64,000 nucleotides of DNA from Pomphorhynchus laevis (taxonomy: Eukaryota; Acanthocephala; Palaeacanthocephala; Echinorhynchida; Pomphorhynchidae): contig WNNJ02000360.1 in NCBI GenBank assembly GCA_012934845.2, positions 124,001 to 188,000 on the forward strand, read 5' to 3'. The notes beneath the pieces were generated by a model that saw only the letters and a program-made list of their open reading frames with translations, was not told the DNA's origin and ran no database searches. The position numbers were made by a program, and so were the translations under genes. Positions 31,207-41,347 of this stretch are shown piece after piece. Position 1 is the first letter of the stretch. Every line of letters begins with the position of its first letter.

Positions 31207-31446
31207 ATGTTAGTTTGTATGTTTTTTGGAGACCGTCTAAATTCCATACTTAGAACTTTATCAAAAGTTTTATTAAATCCATACGACTCGCACATAAAAA
31301 TAGTTAATTGTAAATATCATATTCATACAGAAATGTGCATTTTAAAATCTGTAATTAAAGAACTTAAAGAATCTAAACTTATAAGAATATATTGTTTACG
31401 TTGTGCCTGTAGCGTAAACATTTTTAGTTCTGGAGATGAATTTTAA
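31207..31446 (+). CDS. Unrecognised small ORF (79 codons)
   Basis: Starts ATG at 31207 after an AG that could be a splice acceptor (TTCATACAG). The product has CKYHIHTEMC and YCLRCAC, suggesting a metal-binding or disulfide pattern, and a leucine/lysine-rich helix between. No family recognised. It may be a host exon, part of a retroelement or chance; flanks are AT-rich and give no support. Confidence 0.25.
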   Translation: MLVCMFFGDRLNSILRTLSKVLLNPYDSHIKIVNCKYHIHTEMCILKSVIKELKESKLIRIYCLRCACSVNIFSSGDEF

Positions 31447-31589
31447 TTATTAATATATTTTCAATTCTTGAATACATTTCTTTCATAAATGAATTCCATT
31501 TCTTTCGATATTTTGAAGCACAATATTTGAAAAATATATTCGCTTCATACCTTATGTTCTTAGTAAGTGATTCTAGGTTTCTAGATCTT

Positions 31590-31665
31590 AGTAAGTGATT
31601 TTAAACTAGGTTACTATAAAAATTACATAAAACAGAAAATAGTAAAATATATAAATCAACACAAT
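31590..31665 (+). mobile_element. PLE-N coding fragment
   Basis: About 75 bp on the plus strand reads FKLGYYKNYIKQKIVKYINQ, the PLE-N C-terminal segment. It is oriented opposite to the PLE-N copy that starts right after it. Confidence 0.6.
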
Positions 31666-33682
31666 AATATCAATTCAAATAACTGAGTCTACGTATTTAT
31701 TATAATTATAAAATTAAAAAATAAATAAAAACAATAATAATGCTAAATCAATAAGTCTAAATTTAATAATTAGATGATAAATAATTATAAATAATTGTTA
31801 AAAGATTTTATATTACTTATATTAAGTTGAAGTAAAAATTAAAATTAAAAATAAAAGTCAATTTTTATGAATTGACTAATAAATGACAGACGTTGTATCA
31901 GAATAAGGATTAGAGGTCATCACGAGGAACTGCTATGCTATCAGGTTTCGGCTACTATTTCTCGACCCAACACAGCAGCGGGTCCAAACACGTGCTAATG
32001 ACGTACTTACTCTGATGAAATTTGAATTTATAGTATTATATTCTAATACAAAGTATATTATTTATTATCCATCAATAAAATTTTTTATAATAAATAACTC
32101 AGCCTTTGATCTGATTAACTTTTGCATTTTAAAAACATGAAGCTGAGAGATAAGCGGATATTTAATAATATTGTTTGTCTAAGATAGGATCAATCAAAAT
32201 TCCGCACTACCGTCTGTATCCTGGGACACGTCGAACATTTAAAAACTTTAGAACGCGACATATCTTCCTAAAACGATGCTGCGACGCAGGAATCATTCCA
32301 AACTTTATCAAGCGTGCAGTAACAATGGATTTTCGAGTTATTAAGGACCTCCAATTATCCAAAATGTACAAGCAATTTAATCACAGGAGTCTTAATCGGT
32401 GTATTTGTAATACTCACTCGTATATAAAATGAAAATGGAATTAAGAAAATTAGAACAGACAACACAGAATTTGTCGGACTCTGAGCAAATAAGTCATATT
32501 GCTGCAGAGTCTGCATATACAATAAAGGCGTTTGTGAAAGGCAGACTTTGAAAAAAATTCAATCACCTGATGTACAGACATCAATCAATCGATACAAGAA
32601 GCAGCGTGAATGAGGACACAACCCACCAATGTAACGCGTTCCCAGACGACTTGATAACTACCAGTCAGAAAGACCTACTATCACTACTAAGACCCTCGTT
32701 TAATCCATCTTCACGGCCGTCCATGCGGGGAAAAAGAGAATTGCAACTTTCTGTCGGTCGTCTACTGTATCAAATGCGCCTAATAAATTAGATGAACAGC
32801 ACTGAGAACCAGTTACGTGAAGCGATATTACTTCAACAAAATGCAAATTGCTCTTTAGACATGGACTTCGATTTCCTCAAAAGCTTCAAGTTTCCTGAAA
32901 AAAATGGGTACACAACAAGAACGTCGATTCGCAAGCTTGGCTGAGGAAATATATAGGCTGTACGATAGAGAAATAGCAAGCACTTGGCACAGCAACGTCT
33001 CATTAGGCGAACGCAACTCGTTGAGGGAACTTAGTGAAGCTGTCAATTCGCGGACAATCCGTATATCACAGTCTGATAAAGGAGGCGGCTTTGTAGCGAC
33101 TTCAATCGAGATAAACAAATCGATTTTGCATCGCACACTTTATGACTCAACTACTTACGTATGTTTGGGGAGCAAGGAAAATAAGGCCTTCAATAAACGA
33201 TGTTCGGAGATAAACAAATTATGGACTAGCATATGTGAAAAACGTGCAGTTGATAAGAAAATTACAATACGATGTGTACAGAGATTTCATGTTTACAATA
33301 TGATAAAAACACAAATTACCAAATTCGCCTGGTACTAATGAGATTAGCACCTCGCTCTTAAAATGCAGACCGATTATCTCTCTTATAGATGGTCCAGCAT
33401 ACAGAATTTCGAAAGTTATCACAAGGCTACGTACCCCAGTTTTTAAACATGTACTCAGCTATATCTAAAAAACAACTGATTTGCTACACAAGTTAAATTC
33501 GAAAGCTGTTCTCACTCAACAATGCGTCACGACGATTTACTTTACTGCACTGTAAACAAATGTAGACATTGATGCAACAGTTTATTCTTTAGAAGCTATT
33601 CTACAGAATGTCGATCCACAACTGTTTAAACTTAGCCTTCGTATCGACGATATCCCGCACTTAGTAAGGACAATACTAAGGT

Positions 33683-33951
33683 GTGACATTTTTAAATGCG
33701 ATAATCAAGTCTATCAACAAATCAAGGTACTCTCAATTGGTAATTGTCTCGATCCAATCCTGGCGATCGTGTATTTGGATAGACTTGATAATACTTTTAT
33801 CTATAACAATGAATTCATCGCACAAAATGTCACACATTACTTTCGCTACATTGACGACGTGCTTATCGTGCATGAGGCGAGTCTATGCCACCAAACGTTA
33901 ACTGATACTTTCAACACAATGGACATCAACCGTTGTTTGACCACCGAATAA
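33683..33951 (+). pseudogene. PLE-C RT motif C region
   Basis: LSIGNCLDPILAIVYLDRLD is the PLE GNxLxPxLAxxYLxxxE-like block, and FRYIDDVLIVHE the catalytic box with both aspartates kept. The preceding fingers are seen near 33340-33430 as CRPIISLIDGPAYRISKVIT. The frame changes more than once in this stretch. Confidence 0.7.
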
Positions 33952-34939
33952 ATACTACTTTGACCGCCGAATTAACGACTACATGAAACGTCTATTTTGG
34001 ACTGAACAACGTAAAGGAATACGAGTAGTATCAGAAGCCCACAAAGCTTAATCTTATGCTACATAAACGATCAGCCCAACCCTACAGTGTAAAGATGGCT
34101 ATCTACATTACCATGCTGCAAACACCGCGCATGTGCACTAGCAGTAATGAAGTAGCCGAAGGTAAGTGCAGAAAGATCGACTTTATGTTTAAGGAAAGAG
34201 GCTACACGGACAATGATTTTATAAATATGAAAAAGAAAGGCCATAACAGAACACAGCTACCATTGCGAAGTTCAGCTATCCGTAAGATCTCTTTTATAAG
34301 CGACACTTTACAAGCAAGGTGAATCGGTTAGCGAGATGATGCAATCTTGATGTCCGCATAGTTCATGGGATTTCTAGAAACTTAGGAAATAGACTAATTT
34401 GTAGGCGCTTTTATGAAGAGCCACCACCGTGCACGAGTGCCTGTCCGATCTTTGACCACAAAAGCAGACAGCATAATGTTTCACTGTGCTATCAACGTAA
34501 TGTAGTTTATGAAATGTTTTGTGATAAGTGCGCTGCTGAAGGTAAGAAGGGATAAAGGTTTTATGAAATGTTTTGTGATAAGATGGGAGAAACACAACGT
34601 CCGGTTTCTGAACAGCTCAAGGAACATTTAAGAGCAACACGACAGCCTTCAGCGCCTTCAAACCCCGGCAATACATAGGTCGCGCATTATTCACAATAAC
34701 ATGCAAATGAGCAACCAAAGTGCATCAAAGGTACTCTACCGGAGCAGTTAACGTTGTGTCGCGAAAACTAATTGAGGCAATCTTAATATCGGGTGCAGAT
34801 AGCGACAAGAGCCTCAACCGTAAAGACGTGGTGGTGGGCTGGCTTGATTCGATACAATGATAAATATTAATTATGCTATAAATTATTTATTAATTGATTA
34901 TTAATGTTTTTGTGACGATGTTAATATGTTCCATGTTTT

Positions 34940-34990
34940 CAGATCAGCCACTGACGAAGCCATAACGCGGTGAAAGCTTTGGCTATTGAT
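34940..34990 (+). ncRNA. Hammerhead-like motif, PLE-C 3' end
   Basis: CTGACGA (34951-34957) fits CUGANGA; a short GCC/GGT stem II encloses ATAACGC; GAAA is at 34972-34975, followed by GCTTTGGC, which can pair back to GCC. It lies just before the right direct repeat, as expected for a PLE terminal ribozyme. Confidence 0.45.
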
Positions 34991-35347
34991 ATAATAACTA
35001 ACTCAGCCTTCGATCTGATTAAATTTTGCATTTTAACAACATGAAGCTGAGATAAGCGGATATTTAATTCTATTAAAAAATTTTCCGCTAATGATTTTAA
35101 ATTTATTTTTTATATTATTGTGCTGATTTATATATTTTACTATTTTCTGCTTGATGTTATTTTTATAGTAACCTAGTTTAAAATATGTATCTACTAAATT
35201 ATTAAAATGATTTTGAAGAAAACCAATATCAATACATATTGTTGCAATTCTTAAAATTTCATTATTTAATGTATTATATTTTATATTATATGGTATGCAT
35301 GAATCCTCATGCAAAAATGTTTCTTGTAAATTTAAATATGTCATCTT

Positions 35348-35628
35348 TACGATATAAATTAAAAGTGTTTTTAGTTAATTTTAATTTAACATTAAATTAA
35401 TGTTAAATTAAATTTTAATTAAATTTAAAATGTTAAATTAATTTAACATTTTATTAAGAATAAGGCTACCTGGATAAATTTGTTCTTAACGATATAAATT
35501 AAAAGTGTATTTTATTAATGTTATTTTAACATTAAATTAATGTTAAATTAAATTTTTAATTAAATTTAAAATGTTAAATTAATTTAACATTTTATTAAGA
35601 ATAAGGCTACTTGGATAAATTTGTTCGC
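35348..35628 (-). repeat. ~140-bp tandem duplication inside PLE-N N3
   Basis: Two adjacent units (about 35348-35482 and 35489-35625) run from ACGATATAAATTAAAAGTG to GGATAAATTTGTTC and differ at only a few positions. Each contains alternating TTAATTTAACATT / AATGTTAAATTAA inverted repeats, which could have promoted the duplication. Confidence 0.7.
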
Positions 35629-36320
35629 TTATTAAATAAAAATTGTTAGATCTAATTACACATATATCATCAATATATCAAAACATATATGTCATATCTT
35701 TTTATAATTTAGATTTATTTTTTAAACAGTTATTAATAAATTCATATTCTATAAAGCTTAAAAATAAGTCAGCTATAATTGGGCTACTATTACCTTCTAT
35801 TGTAACACCTTTTATTTGTCTAAATATAGATGCCCCTACTTTCAAATAATTTTGATTTATCAAAAATATTTATCAAAATATTTAAGGATTCCATTAATTC
35901 AATTTTATCCACATATTTATATTTATTTGATGATTTAATATTGCTCGATGGGCGTTATAGTTATTATAACATATATATGTATACATTTTTCCGGAAATAA
36001 GATTAAGTAATTTTTTTATAAAGCGAACTAAAATCGTACATATTTATATTCTGAAAATATATTCCTGTTGTGTGCTCTAAAAGTTCTTTTGTAGAATTAA
36101 AACTGAAATAGTGTTTACCAGTATTAATTTCGATTATCCTATAATATTTTTTAAGTGTGTTTTAATTTCTTTAAGTATTTTACTACATATGAACCTAGGG
36201 TTCATTGGATTTTTGTGATTTTGGATTCCAATAATATAGGTATAGCTTTTTAGTAATAGATTTTACCAACTATTTTACTAGCTTTATCAATAGTTGTTAC
36301 TATAAGTTATGCTTTAATTT

Positions 36321-37050
36321 AGTAAATTAAATCAGCTAACTGAGTCTACGTATTGTTATATAATTATAAAATAAACAAAACATAATAATGCTAAATCAAA
36401 ATTTAATAATTAAATAATAAAATTAATAATTGTTTTTAGATTTTCTATAATTTAAATCAAGTTAAAAAATAAAAATAAAAATAAAAAATAAAAAATAAAA
36501 TTTAAAATAAACGTCATTTTTATGAATTGACTAATAAATAACAGACGTTGTATCAGAATAATAATTAGAGGTCATCAGGAGGAACTGCTATGCTATCAGG
36601 TTTCGGCCCCTAACTCCTCTACCCAACATAGCAGCGGGGCCAAATACATGCTAATGATGTATTTCCTCTGAAATAACTATCTAGTATCTTATTCTAATGC
36701 AAAGTATATTATTTATTATCCATCCATAAAAATTTGCCACTTAAGAGTTTAAATTTATTCTTTATATTATTGTGTTGATTTATATATTTTACTATTTTCT
36801 GCTTGATGTTATTTTTATAGTAACCTAGTAAGTTTTCGAAGTGTTTATTTTTGGTGTATTACAGCTTTTACTATTAATCAGATGACCAAAGTAAGCATTT
36901 AAGTCTTTTTTCTCCACATTTTAATCTTTGATGTATTTAAGCTTCTATATTAATAAGCTTACAAAGTAAGCCTTTAAGTCATTATATAAGGAATTGTAAA
37001 TTTATTTTTATTGTTATTTAATATATTATTTAATCTATATTGTTTGTCAA
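36321..37050 (-). mobile_element. PLE-N copy N4, internally deleted
   Basis: Full 3' UTR and module (36321-36740; best copy of the structured module) and the end of the coding region (to about 36830), then a jump to an N-terminal segment (about 36860-37050). That segment is itself partly duplicated (GTAAGCATTTAAGTC / GTAAGCCTTTAAGTC). It directly follows N3. Confidence 0.7.
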
Positions 37051-37870
37051 CAAGATTACGAAGTCACCGATACAAGTCAGTGTTCGTCAGTATTTTTAAA
37101 CTCGCAGGTAGCAGGCAGCATTGAACCCCTGTCACTGTTGCGAAAGATGGATGTTCTTGTGAATATAGACTGCTTTACCGCGGGAGGAACGATAACCTCG
37201 GATACACGTCGACGCGGCCCAACACAGAGCTAAACTGATCTCACTTTTCATACGGTTGATACACTGTGTGTAAGTGCAGTTCGCACTTTTTGCAGATTGT
37301 CTAGATGCGATCCTTTGCAGTACAGCCCGAGCGCCATCTCAAAGGCCGCAATTGCACGCGAGGATAAAGGGGATGAACGATCCTTTGCAGTACATCTCAA
37401 AGGCATAAAGGGGATGAACGTTTTCTCTTACAGAAAACGTTCGATATATACGATTCAGCGAGGCAGTTATAAGCACTGACGTCAAAAAGCGCCCGCTCGA
37501 ATCAGTTCTTGAACAAGCCTTCGCACACGATGTCGAGTCGTGCGTCTCGTTGCCGGGTCGTTGTACTCTTCGAAAATGTGTATTCTTCTACAATGTTTTG
37601 TTGTGTTTGACGGGATCATTTGCGGGAACTCTGTTTATGTTCGTAACCAATTTATTTATTTATTTAAAAAAATTTATATATATTAAATAATAAAATTTAA
37701 TTATTTTATATAATTTAAATATTTAATAGTATTTAAATTAAATTATTTAATATTATTAAATAATAATATAACACTACATAGTAATTATTTTTTTATTTTT
37801 TTTAAATACAAACATTTAAGAATACAGTCAAATAATAGTTATTAAGTCTTGTTCCATGCTGACTAACTGA
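37050..37870. other. Unassigned stretch, GC-richer left half
   Basis: 37060-37600 is less AT-rich than its surroundings and contains a partial tandem duplication: GATCCTTTGCAGTAC ... CATCTCAAAGGC ... ATAAAGGGGATGAACG occurs twice in 37309-37421. Open frames on both strands are short and match nothing recognised. 37620-37870 is simple A/T DNA. Confidence 0.5.
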
Positions 37871-39091
37871 CTAAATTTTCGACGTACGAGCAGCACGTAT
37901 AGACATCGAAGACATTTTTGCTAAAACAAAACCGACTCTACTCCTTATATTTCGGATACAGGCGCTGTAATTATCGCAAGTTCTATCTGCTCGTATCTTT
38001 GCTATTTTCTTTAAAATCATCTGTGCTGTACTGCCAAGGGCACCGTTGGAGGCAAGAACAATAGGATAAAATGACGATCGTTCGAACCGTGCTATTCTTT
38101 CACCATACTTCGAGTTTTTTCTAGCCTCGTGATAGTTAAAAGCATTGCTTGTCGTGCCAGATGAATAAGAAGGAGCAAGATGGCTGAAAACACAAATGTC
38201 AAATAATGACCGCTCCGTCTTATCCCCAAACAGACCGTAACACGCAACATCAACTCTAGAATTACGATCAAGGGTCGTTGTGGAATTTTTGAAAACTATT
38301 CCTTCAGGCAAAGGTTGTAAAGGAGGTTCAATTGATGTTGAACTGCATACATCGGCTAGTTCTTTAGCAATAATATCTCGAACCACGTTATGTCTAATTG
38401 TTGGAATACCACCGGACTGACAAGCAACAGCATGACAAATATCAAAATTGTGTCCACACAAACATTTCATGGGTGAGTCCGGAGGTTTCCATCCATAGCG
38501 TGATGCCAGAGCATCTTGAAATTGCCTTTTGCTTAAGTGGTGATTAAGTACTAATGAAGGTTTTGCTGAAAGCCAATTAGATGCCCCTTTACAGGCTGCG
38601 AAATCGAGACAAGCGCTAATAGTCGCTGATTTTGATTTAACCCTCATCAATCGAGTTTTGATAGATTCTTGCTTATATGTTCTTATTTCTCGCGCAATTT
38701 GGGCATATCTAATCTCTAAATCACTTCCTGATAATCCATCTAGTAGAGGTTGGCTCATGCGTAATGAACGATCATATTCCGAAAGAGGATTACTATTCGG
38801 GTCTTGTATACCCAATCCACCGTAGCGTAATGGAATCATTATCGAATCAAGTTGTCCCGTATCTAAATCTACTCCTGTCAACTTCGGAATGATCGTATCG
38901 AATATATACGATGAAAGACGTTCGTAACATGTGCTACTAGCCATACAAGTTCGTTGAACATAATTCCACTTGAATTGGAGCGCCTGCGTCAAAGCTGCAA
39001 AAGCGACGCATGGATCTTCATTCGCTTCTAAATTCAAATTTTTTAATGATTCAATCCAATTGTCAATTTTGCAATGAAAAAACTGGTCCAT
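37871..39091 (-). CDS. RLE-A A2 thumb, CCHC finger and restriction-like endonuclease (406 codons)
   Basis: Open frame. IMIPLRYGGLGIQDP is the conserved post-RT box. CLCGHNFDICHAVACQSGG is the CCHC finger, followed by IPTIRHNVVRDIIAKEL and SRVDVACYGLFGDKTERSLF, the likely catalytic acidic region. The C terminus is NAFNYHEARKNSKYGERIAR, FERSSFYPIVLASNGALGS and an Arg-rich end. In R2-like LINEs this half of the protein cuts the target DNA. Confidence 0.8.
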   Translation of the reverse strand: MDQFFHCKIDNWIESLKNLNLEANEDPCVAFAALTQALQFKWNYVQRTCMASSTCYERLSSYIFDTIIPKLTGVDLDTGQLDSIMIPLRYGGLGIQDPNSNPLSEYDRSLRMSQPLLDGLSGSDLEIRYAQIAREIRTYKQESIKTRLMRVKSKSATISACLDFAACKGASNWLSAKPSLVLNHHLSKRQFQDALASRYGWKPPDSPMKCLCGHNFDICHAVACQSGGIPTIRHNVVRDIIAKELADVCSSTSIEPPLQPLPEGIVFKNSTTTLDRNSRVDVACYGLFGDKTERSLFDICVFSHLAPSYSSGTTSNAFNYHEARKNSKYGERIARFERSSFYPIVLASNGALGSTAQMILKKIAKIRADRTCDNYSACIRNIRSRVGFVLAKMSSMSIRAARTSKI

Positions 39092-39242
39092 ATATGTTTG
39101 ATCTCCAATGGCAGAACCAAGAATTTCTGTACCTTGGTATATAATCTTAAGCCCCGTACCACAGAAAGTCTTCTCTGCTAAATTTATTTGATCTTTATGT
39201 ACTAGAACCTGGCATTTTCGTTCATTCAGATGAAATCCGTAT

Positions 39243-40119
39243 CTATGGCCGATTTCGCGGATACCGAACCAGACTCAATACATCAGATCGACTACCCACA
39301 CAATTCGCATCGACTGCAAACCAGCGATGAGTAACGTTTGGTGCTATAGCTCTCAGCTTCATTATGAGTGGAAGTGATGACGCAGCAAATGCTATCATTG
39401 CCAGAGGATCACCTTGCGTGAACCCCTCCTTGGAAAACATTAAATCCTTGTCGACTGAAAGAGTTGCTGGATTACCATACACATTACGCAGCACTGTTGC
39501 TAGTGAAGGACAAACATACTCTATATTTGCTAGAGCCAATTTACGGTTCACACAGTTAAAGGCATTTCGAGCATCTAGCTGCAACAAACACATGTCACTG
39601 TTTTCCATGTAAACCTGTCGAATGGAATGTACCGCAGCCTCGACCCCGCATCTTTGTCCAGCGCACAATTGTTTGCATTTCGACACGATCTGTAAGTCTA
39701 TTACTTATCAACCTGGCCAGAATTTTTCCAACTATTCTGCGTGATACCTCACCAATCCCTATCGGCCTGACGCCGGGGTCCTTGTTCAATGGAATCAAAC
39801 GGCTTGCTGTAAATGCTGTAAGAGAGTCTGGGTTGATATTAAGGGTTGCCACTAGATACGAAAAATCAGCAAGACTGGAAGCTAGTCGAGAAGATAATAT
39901 TCCGAAAGAACATAGCATTGTGCGCCATATTTGCGCATCCATTCCTGAAGGTCCTGCTGATCCTTGAGTGCGTCGAGCTGCCTCTATAATGTCATCGCTT
40001 AATATGTATTCAAAACGTACTGGATGGTGCTTAACCATGTTTGGTAAAGGACTATTTAGAGCTACGCCTTCACTTATGTCAGAAGCTTCAGGGTGAAGCT
40101 GTAAGAGCTTATGCCGCAC
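39243..40119 (-). pseudogene. RLE-A A2 reverse transcriptase
   Basis: TQGSAGPSGMDAQIWRTML (fingers), VRPIGIGEVSRRIVGKIL, RCGVEAAVHSIRQVY, LLQLDARNAFNCVNRKLA (motif A), EGFTQGDPLAMIAFA (motif B) and RWFAVDANCVG (motif C, first Asp changed to Val relative to copy A6). Split by one frame change near 39600-39690. The GVEAAVHS..DARNAFN block places it in the same broad RLE-type clade as RLE-B. Confidence 0.8.
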
Positions 40120-40676
40120 ACTCTGTGATTCAAAAGTATCGTCCAGTTATTTTACCCATTTGATTGTGAGGATTTTCAAGCAATTTTATGGCTGAGTTTG
40201 TCTTGTGATGTGTCATTAGCTGAATAAATTTCTGGACCCAACTTGATTTTCTAGATGTCCTTTGGCTTTGGCACTTTCTCTGACTTTAAAGGATTCTTGC
40301 TTCACATAAAAGCTCGAACAAGTTTTGTTCCTTCCATAATTTTAGTCTGCGTTCAATATTTTTGCGTCTTGTACTCCACTCGACGAGATTCCGTTCTTTG
40401 CAAAATTAACTGACACATCACCGTAGATGATTTAAGACTTAATTCTATCTGTGTTTGATCATCGACGCATAAACGATAAAATGACGCTAAATTGTCGATG
40501 AACTCGAAGCTTGCATTACATTTTGGTAGCTCGAACAAATTCGGAGCCCATAAAATGACTTCTTTGTAAACCGAGTCAATGTCAATTCCTGTGTTAGTTT
40601 GTTTATCTGTGCTACTATGTAAGAGCTTAGTAGATTTGTTAGTAAATCCAATACTACACAAGTTCAATTCCAAGAT

Positions 40677-40901
40677 TTAGTTAATACAACCATTCACTGA
40701 ATGTGATACATTCAATCGCTCTGAACATGGAATGATGGAGTCCAATAATAGCGGCGTTTCTTTAATGCGATTTTTGCAACTGGTAGCTAGACAGTCAATA
40801 TAAGATCTTCCGGATTTCTTACAAGGACAACGTATACATTTTGCAGCTGAACCATTACACGTACAACAGCGAGAAAAGGAAGACGGTTTACCTCGCGGCA
40901 T
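40677..40901 (-). CDS. RLE-A A2 cysteine-rich N terminus
   Basis: MPRGKPSSFSRCCTCNGSAA then KCIRCPCKKSGRSYIDC and CKNR: a C-x2-C-N-G...C-x2-C-x-C...C cluster shared with A1 (4599) and the A4 start (about 42180). Probably a zinc- or nucleic-acid-binding domain; the exact family is not named here. ATG 40901 is chosen because homology with A1 begins exactly at this MPxG. The frame ends at TAA 40677-40679, then goes on in the same frame as LELNLCSIGF, so the stop is likely a mutation. Confidence 0.7.
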   Translation of the reverse strand: MPRGKPSSFSRCCTCNGSAAKCIRCPCKKSGRSYIDCLATSCKNRIKETPLLLDSIIPCSERLNVSHSVNGCIN

Positions 40902-40915
40902 TATGTTGTGTGTTG

Positions 40916-41040
40916 TTTCAATCGTATTTGAATCGTACTTGAATCGTATTTGAATCGTATTTTTCAATCGTGGACGATTGTAAGTAGTTATTAGTTAGCA
41001 GCTGTATATCCTGTAAGTAGTTGTTAGCTAGCAGTGTATA
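40916..41040 (-). repeat. Short tandem repeats in RLE-A A2 5' leader
   Basis: About four copies of a 10-12 bp TTGAATCGTATT unit (40918-40966), then two copies of a ~33 bp unit starting TGTAAGTAGTTATTAG (40980-41040). Position, immediately upstream of the start codon, suggests a promoter-like repeated leader or slippage. Confidence 0.6.
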
Positions 41041-41044
41041 TATT

Positions 41045-41345
41045 AATCTTGTAATTTGCTAGAACAGTTATAAATTTTCTTCACATAGTAAGTATTACTA
41101 ATAATAAGTAATTATTGGTAATATTAGTAATATAGTATATTAGTAATATAGTAATATGGTATATTAGTAATATTAGTATATTTCTAATATATTAGTATAT
41201 TAGTATATTTATAATACTAATAACTGTTAGTATTTTTTAAAGAGATAGATTTATTATTATAATAAACAATAGATTTTGTTTTTCAGAAAATGAGTACTGG
41301 AAGATTCATATTTGTTAATGTTCTGGTTGTAATACTGCTCGCTCG
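41045..41345. repeat. TATTAG-type low-complexity DNA
   Basis: Runs of TATTAGTAATA and variants from about 41095 to 41240, then AT-rich DNA. It separates the 5' end of A2 from the 3' end of A3. No gene. Confidence 0.6.
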
Positions 41346-41347
41346 CC

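Larger units (their letters stand above)
32088..35068 (+). mobile_element. Penelope-like element PLE-C with direct terminal repeats
   Basis: PLE flanked by ~78-bp direct repeats (32088-32166 and 34991-35068, about 90% identical, containing AACTCAGCCTT and ATGAAGCTGAGA). Coding remnants: N terminus (32175-32430), SQSDKGGGFVATSIEINKSI (about 33070), SIGNCLDPILAIVYLDRLDN and HYFRYIDDVLIVH (about 33735-33870), then an endonuclease remnant VYEMFCDK and GETQRPVSEQLKEHLRA (about 34505-34640). Many breaks. The direct repeats fit the partial terminal repeats known for PLEs. Confidence 0.75.
31672..36310 (-). mobile_element. PLE-N copy N3, split by PLE-C
   Basis: The 3' UTR and module lie at 31672-32087. 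The coding part resumes at 35069 (C terminus 35033-35344, homologous to KIVKYINQHNNI... in N1) and runs to about 36300. The two halves join at CCATCAATAAAATTTTTT / AAAAAATTTTCCGCTAATG, which is continuous in copy N5 (about 49190-49225). PLE-C occupies 32088-35068. Coding is broken at many places and holds a 140-bp tandem duplication. Confidence 0.75.
37871..40970 (-). mobile_element. RLE-A LINE copy A2, near full length
   Basis: Best RLE-A copy: a cysteine-rich N terminus starting at ATG 40901, a linker, an RT (about 40119-39243) and a thumb-CCHC-nuclease ORF (39091-37871). Breaks: an in-frame stop at 40677-40679, a frame change near 40350-40120, another near 39600-39690 and one near 39240-39095. 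Motif C reads FAVDANCVG in place of YADDANFVG, so the RT is dead even where the frame is open. Short tandem repeats precede the start. Confidence 0.85.

Noticed and set aside
36541-36740. Hammerhead ribozyme in the PLE-N module (CCGAAAC and CTGATGA words in sense orientation)
   Set aside because: The words are in the wrong order and only about 21 bases apart; a circularly permuted hammerhead would not fit. The bases next to CTGATGA (CC) cannot pair with those before GAAA.
37297-37479. Host gene exon (RCDPLQYSPSAISKAAI...)
   Set aside because: The frame runs through a recent partial tandem duplication and matches nothing recognised; kept only as an unassigned island.
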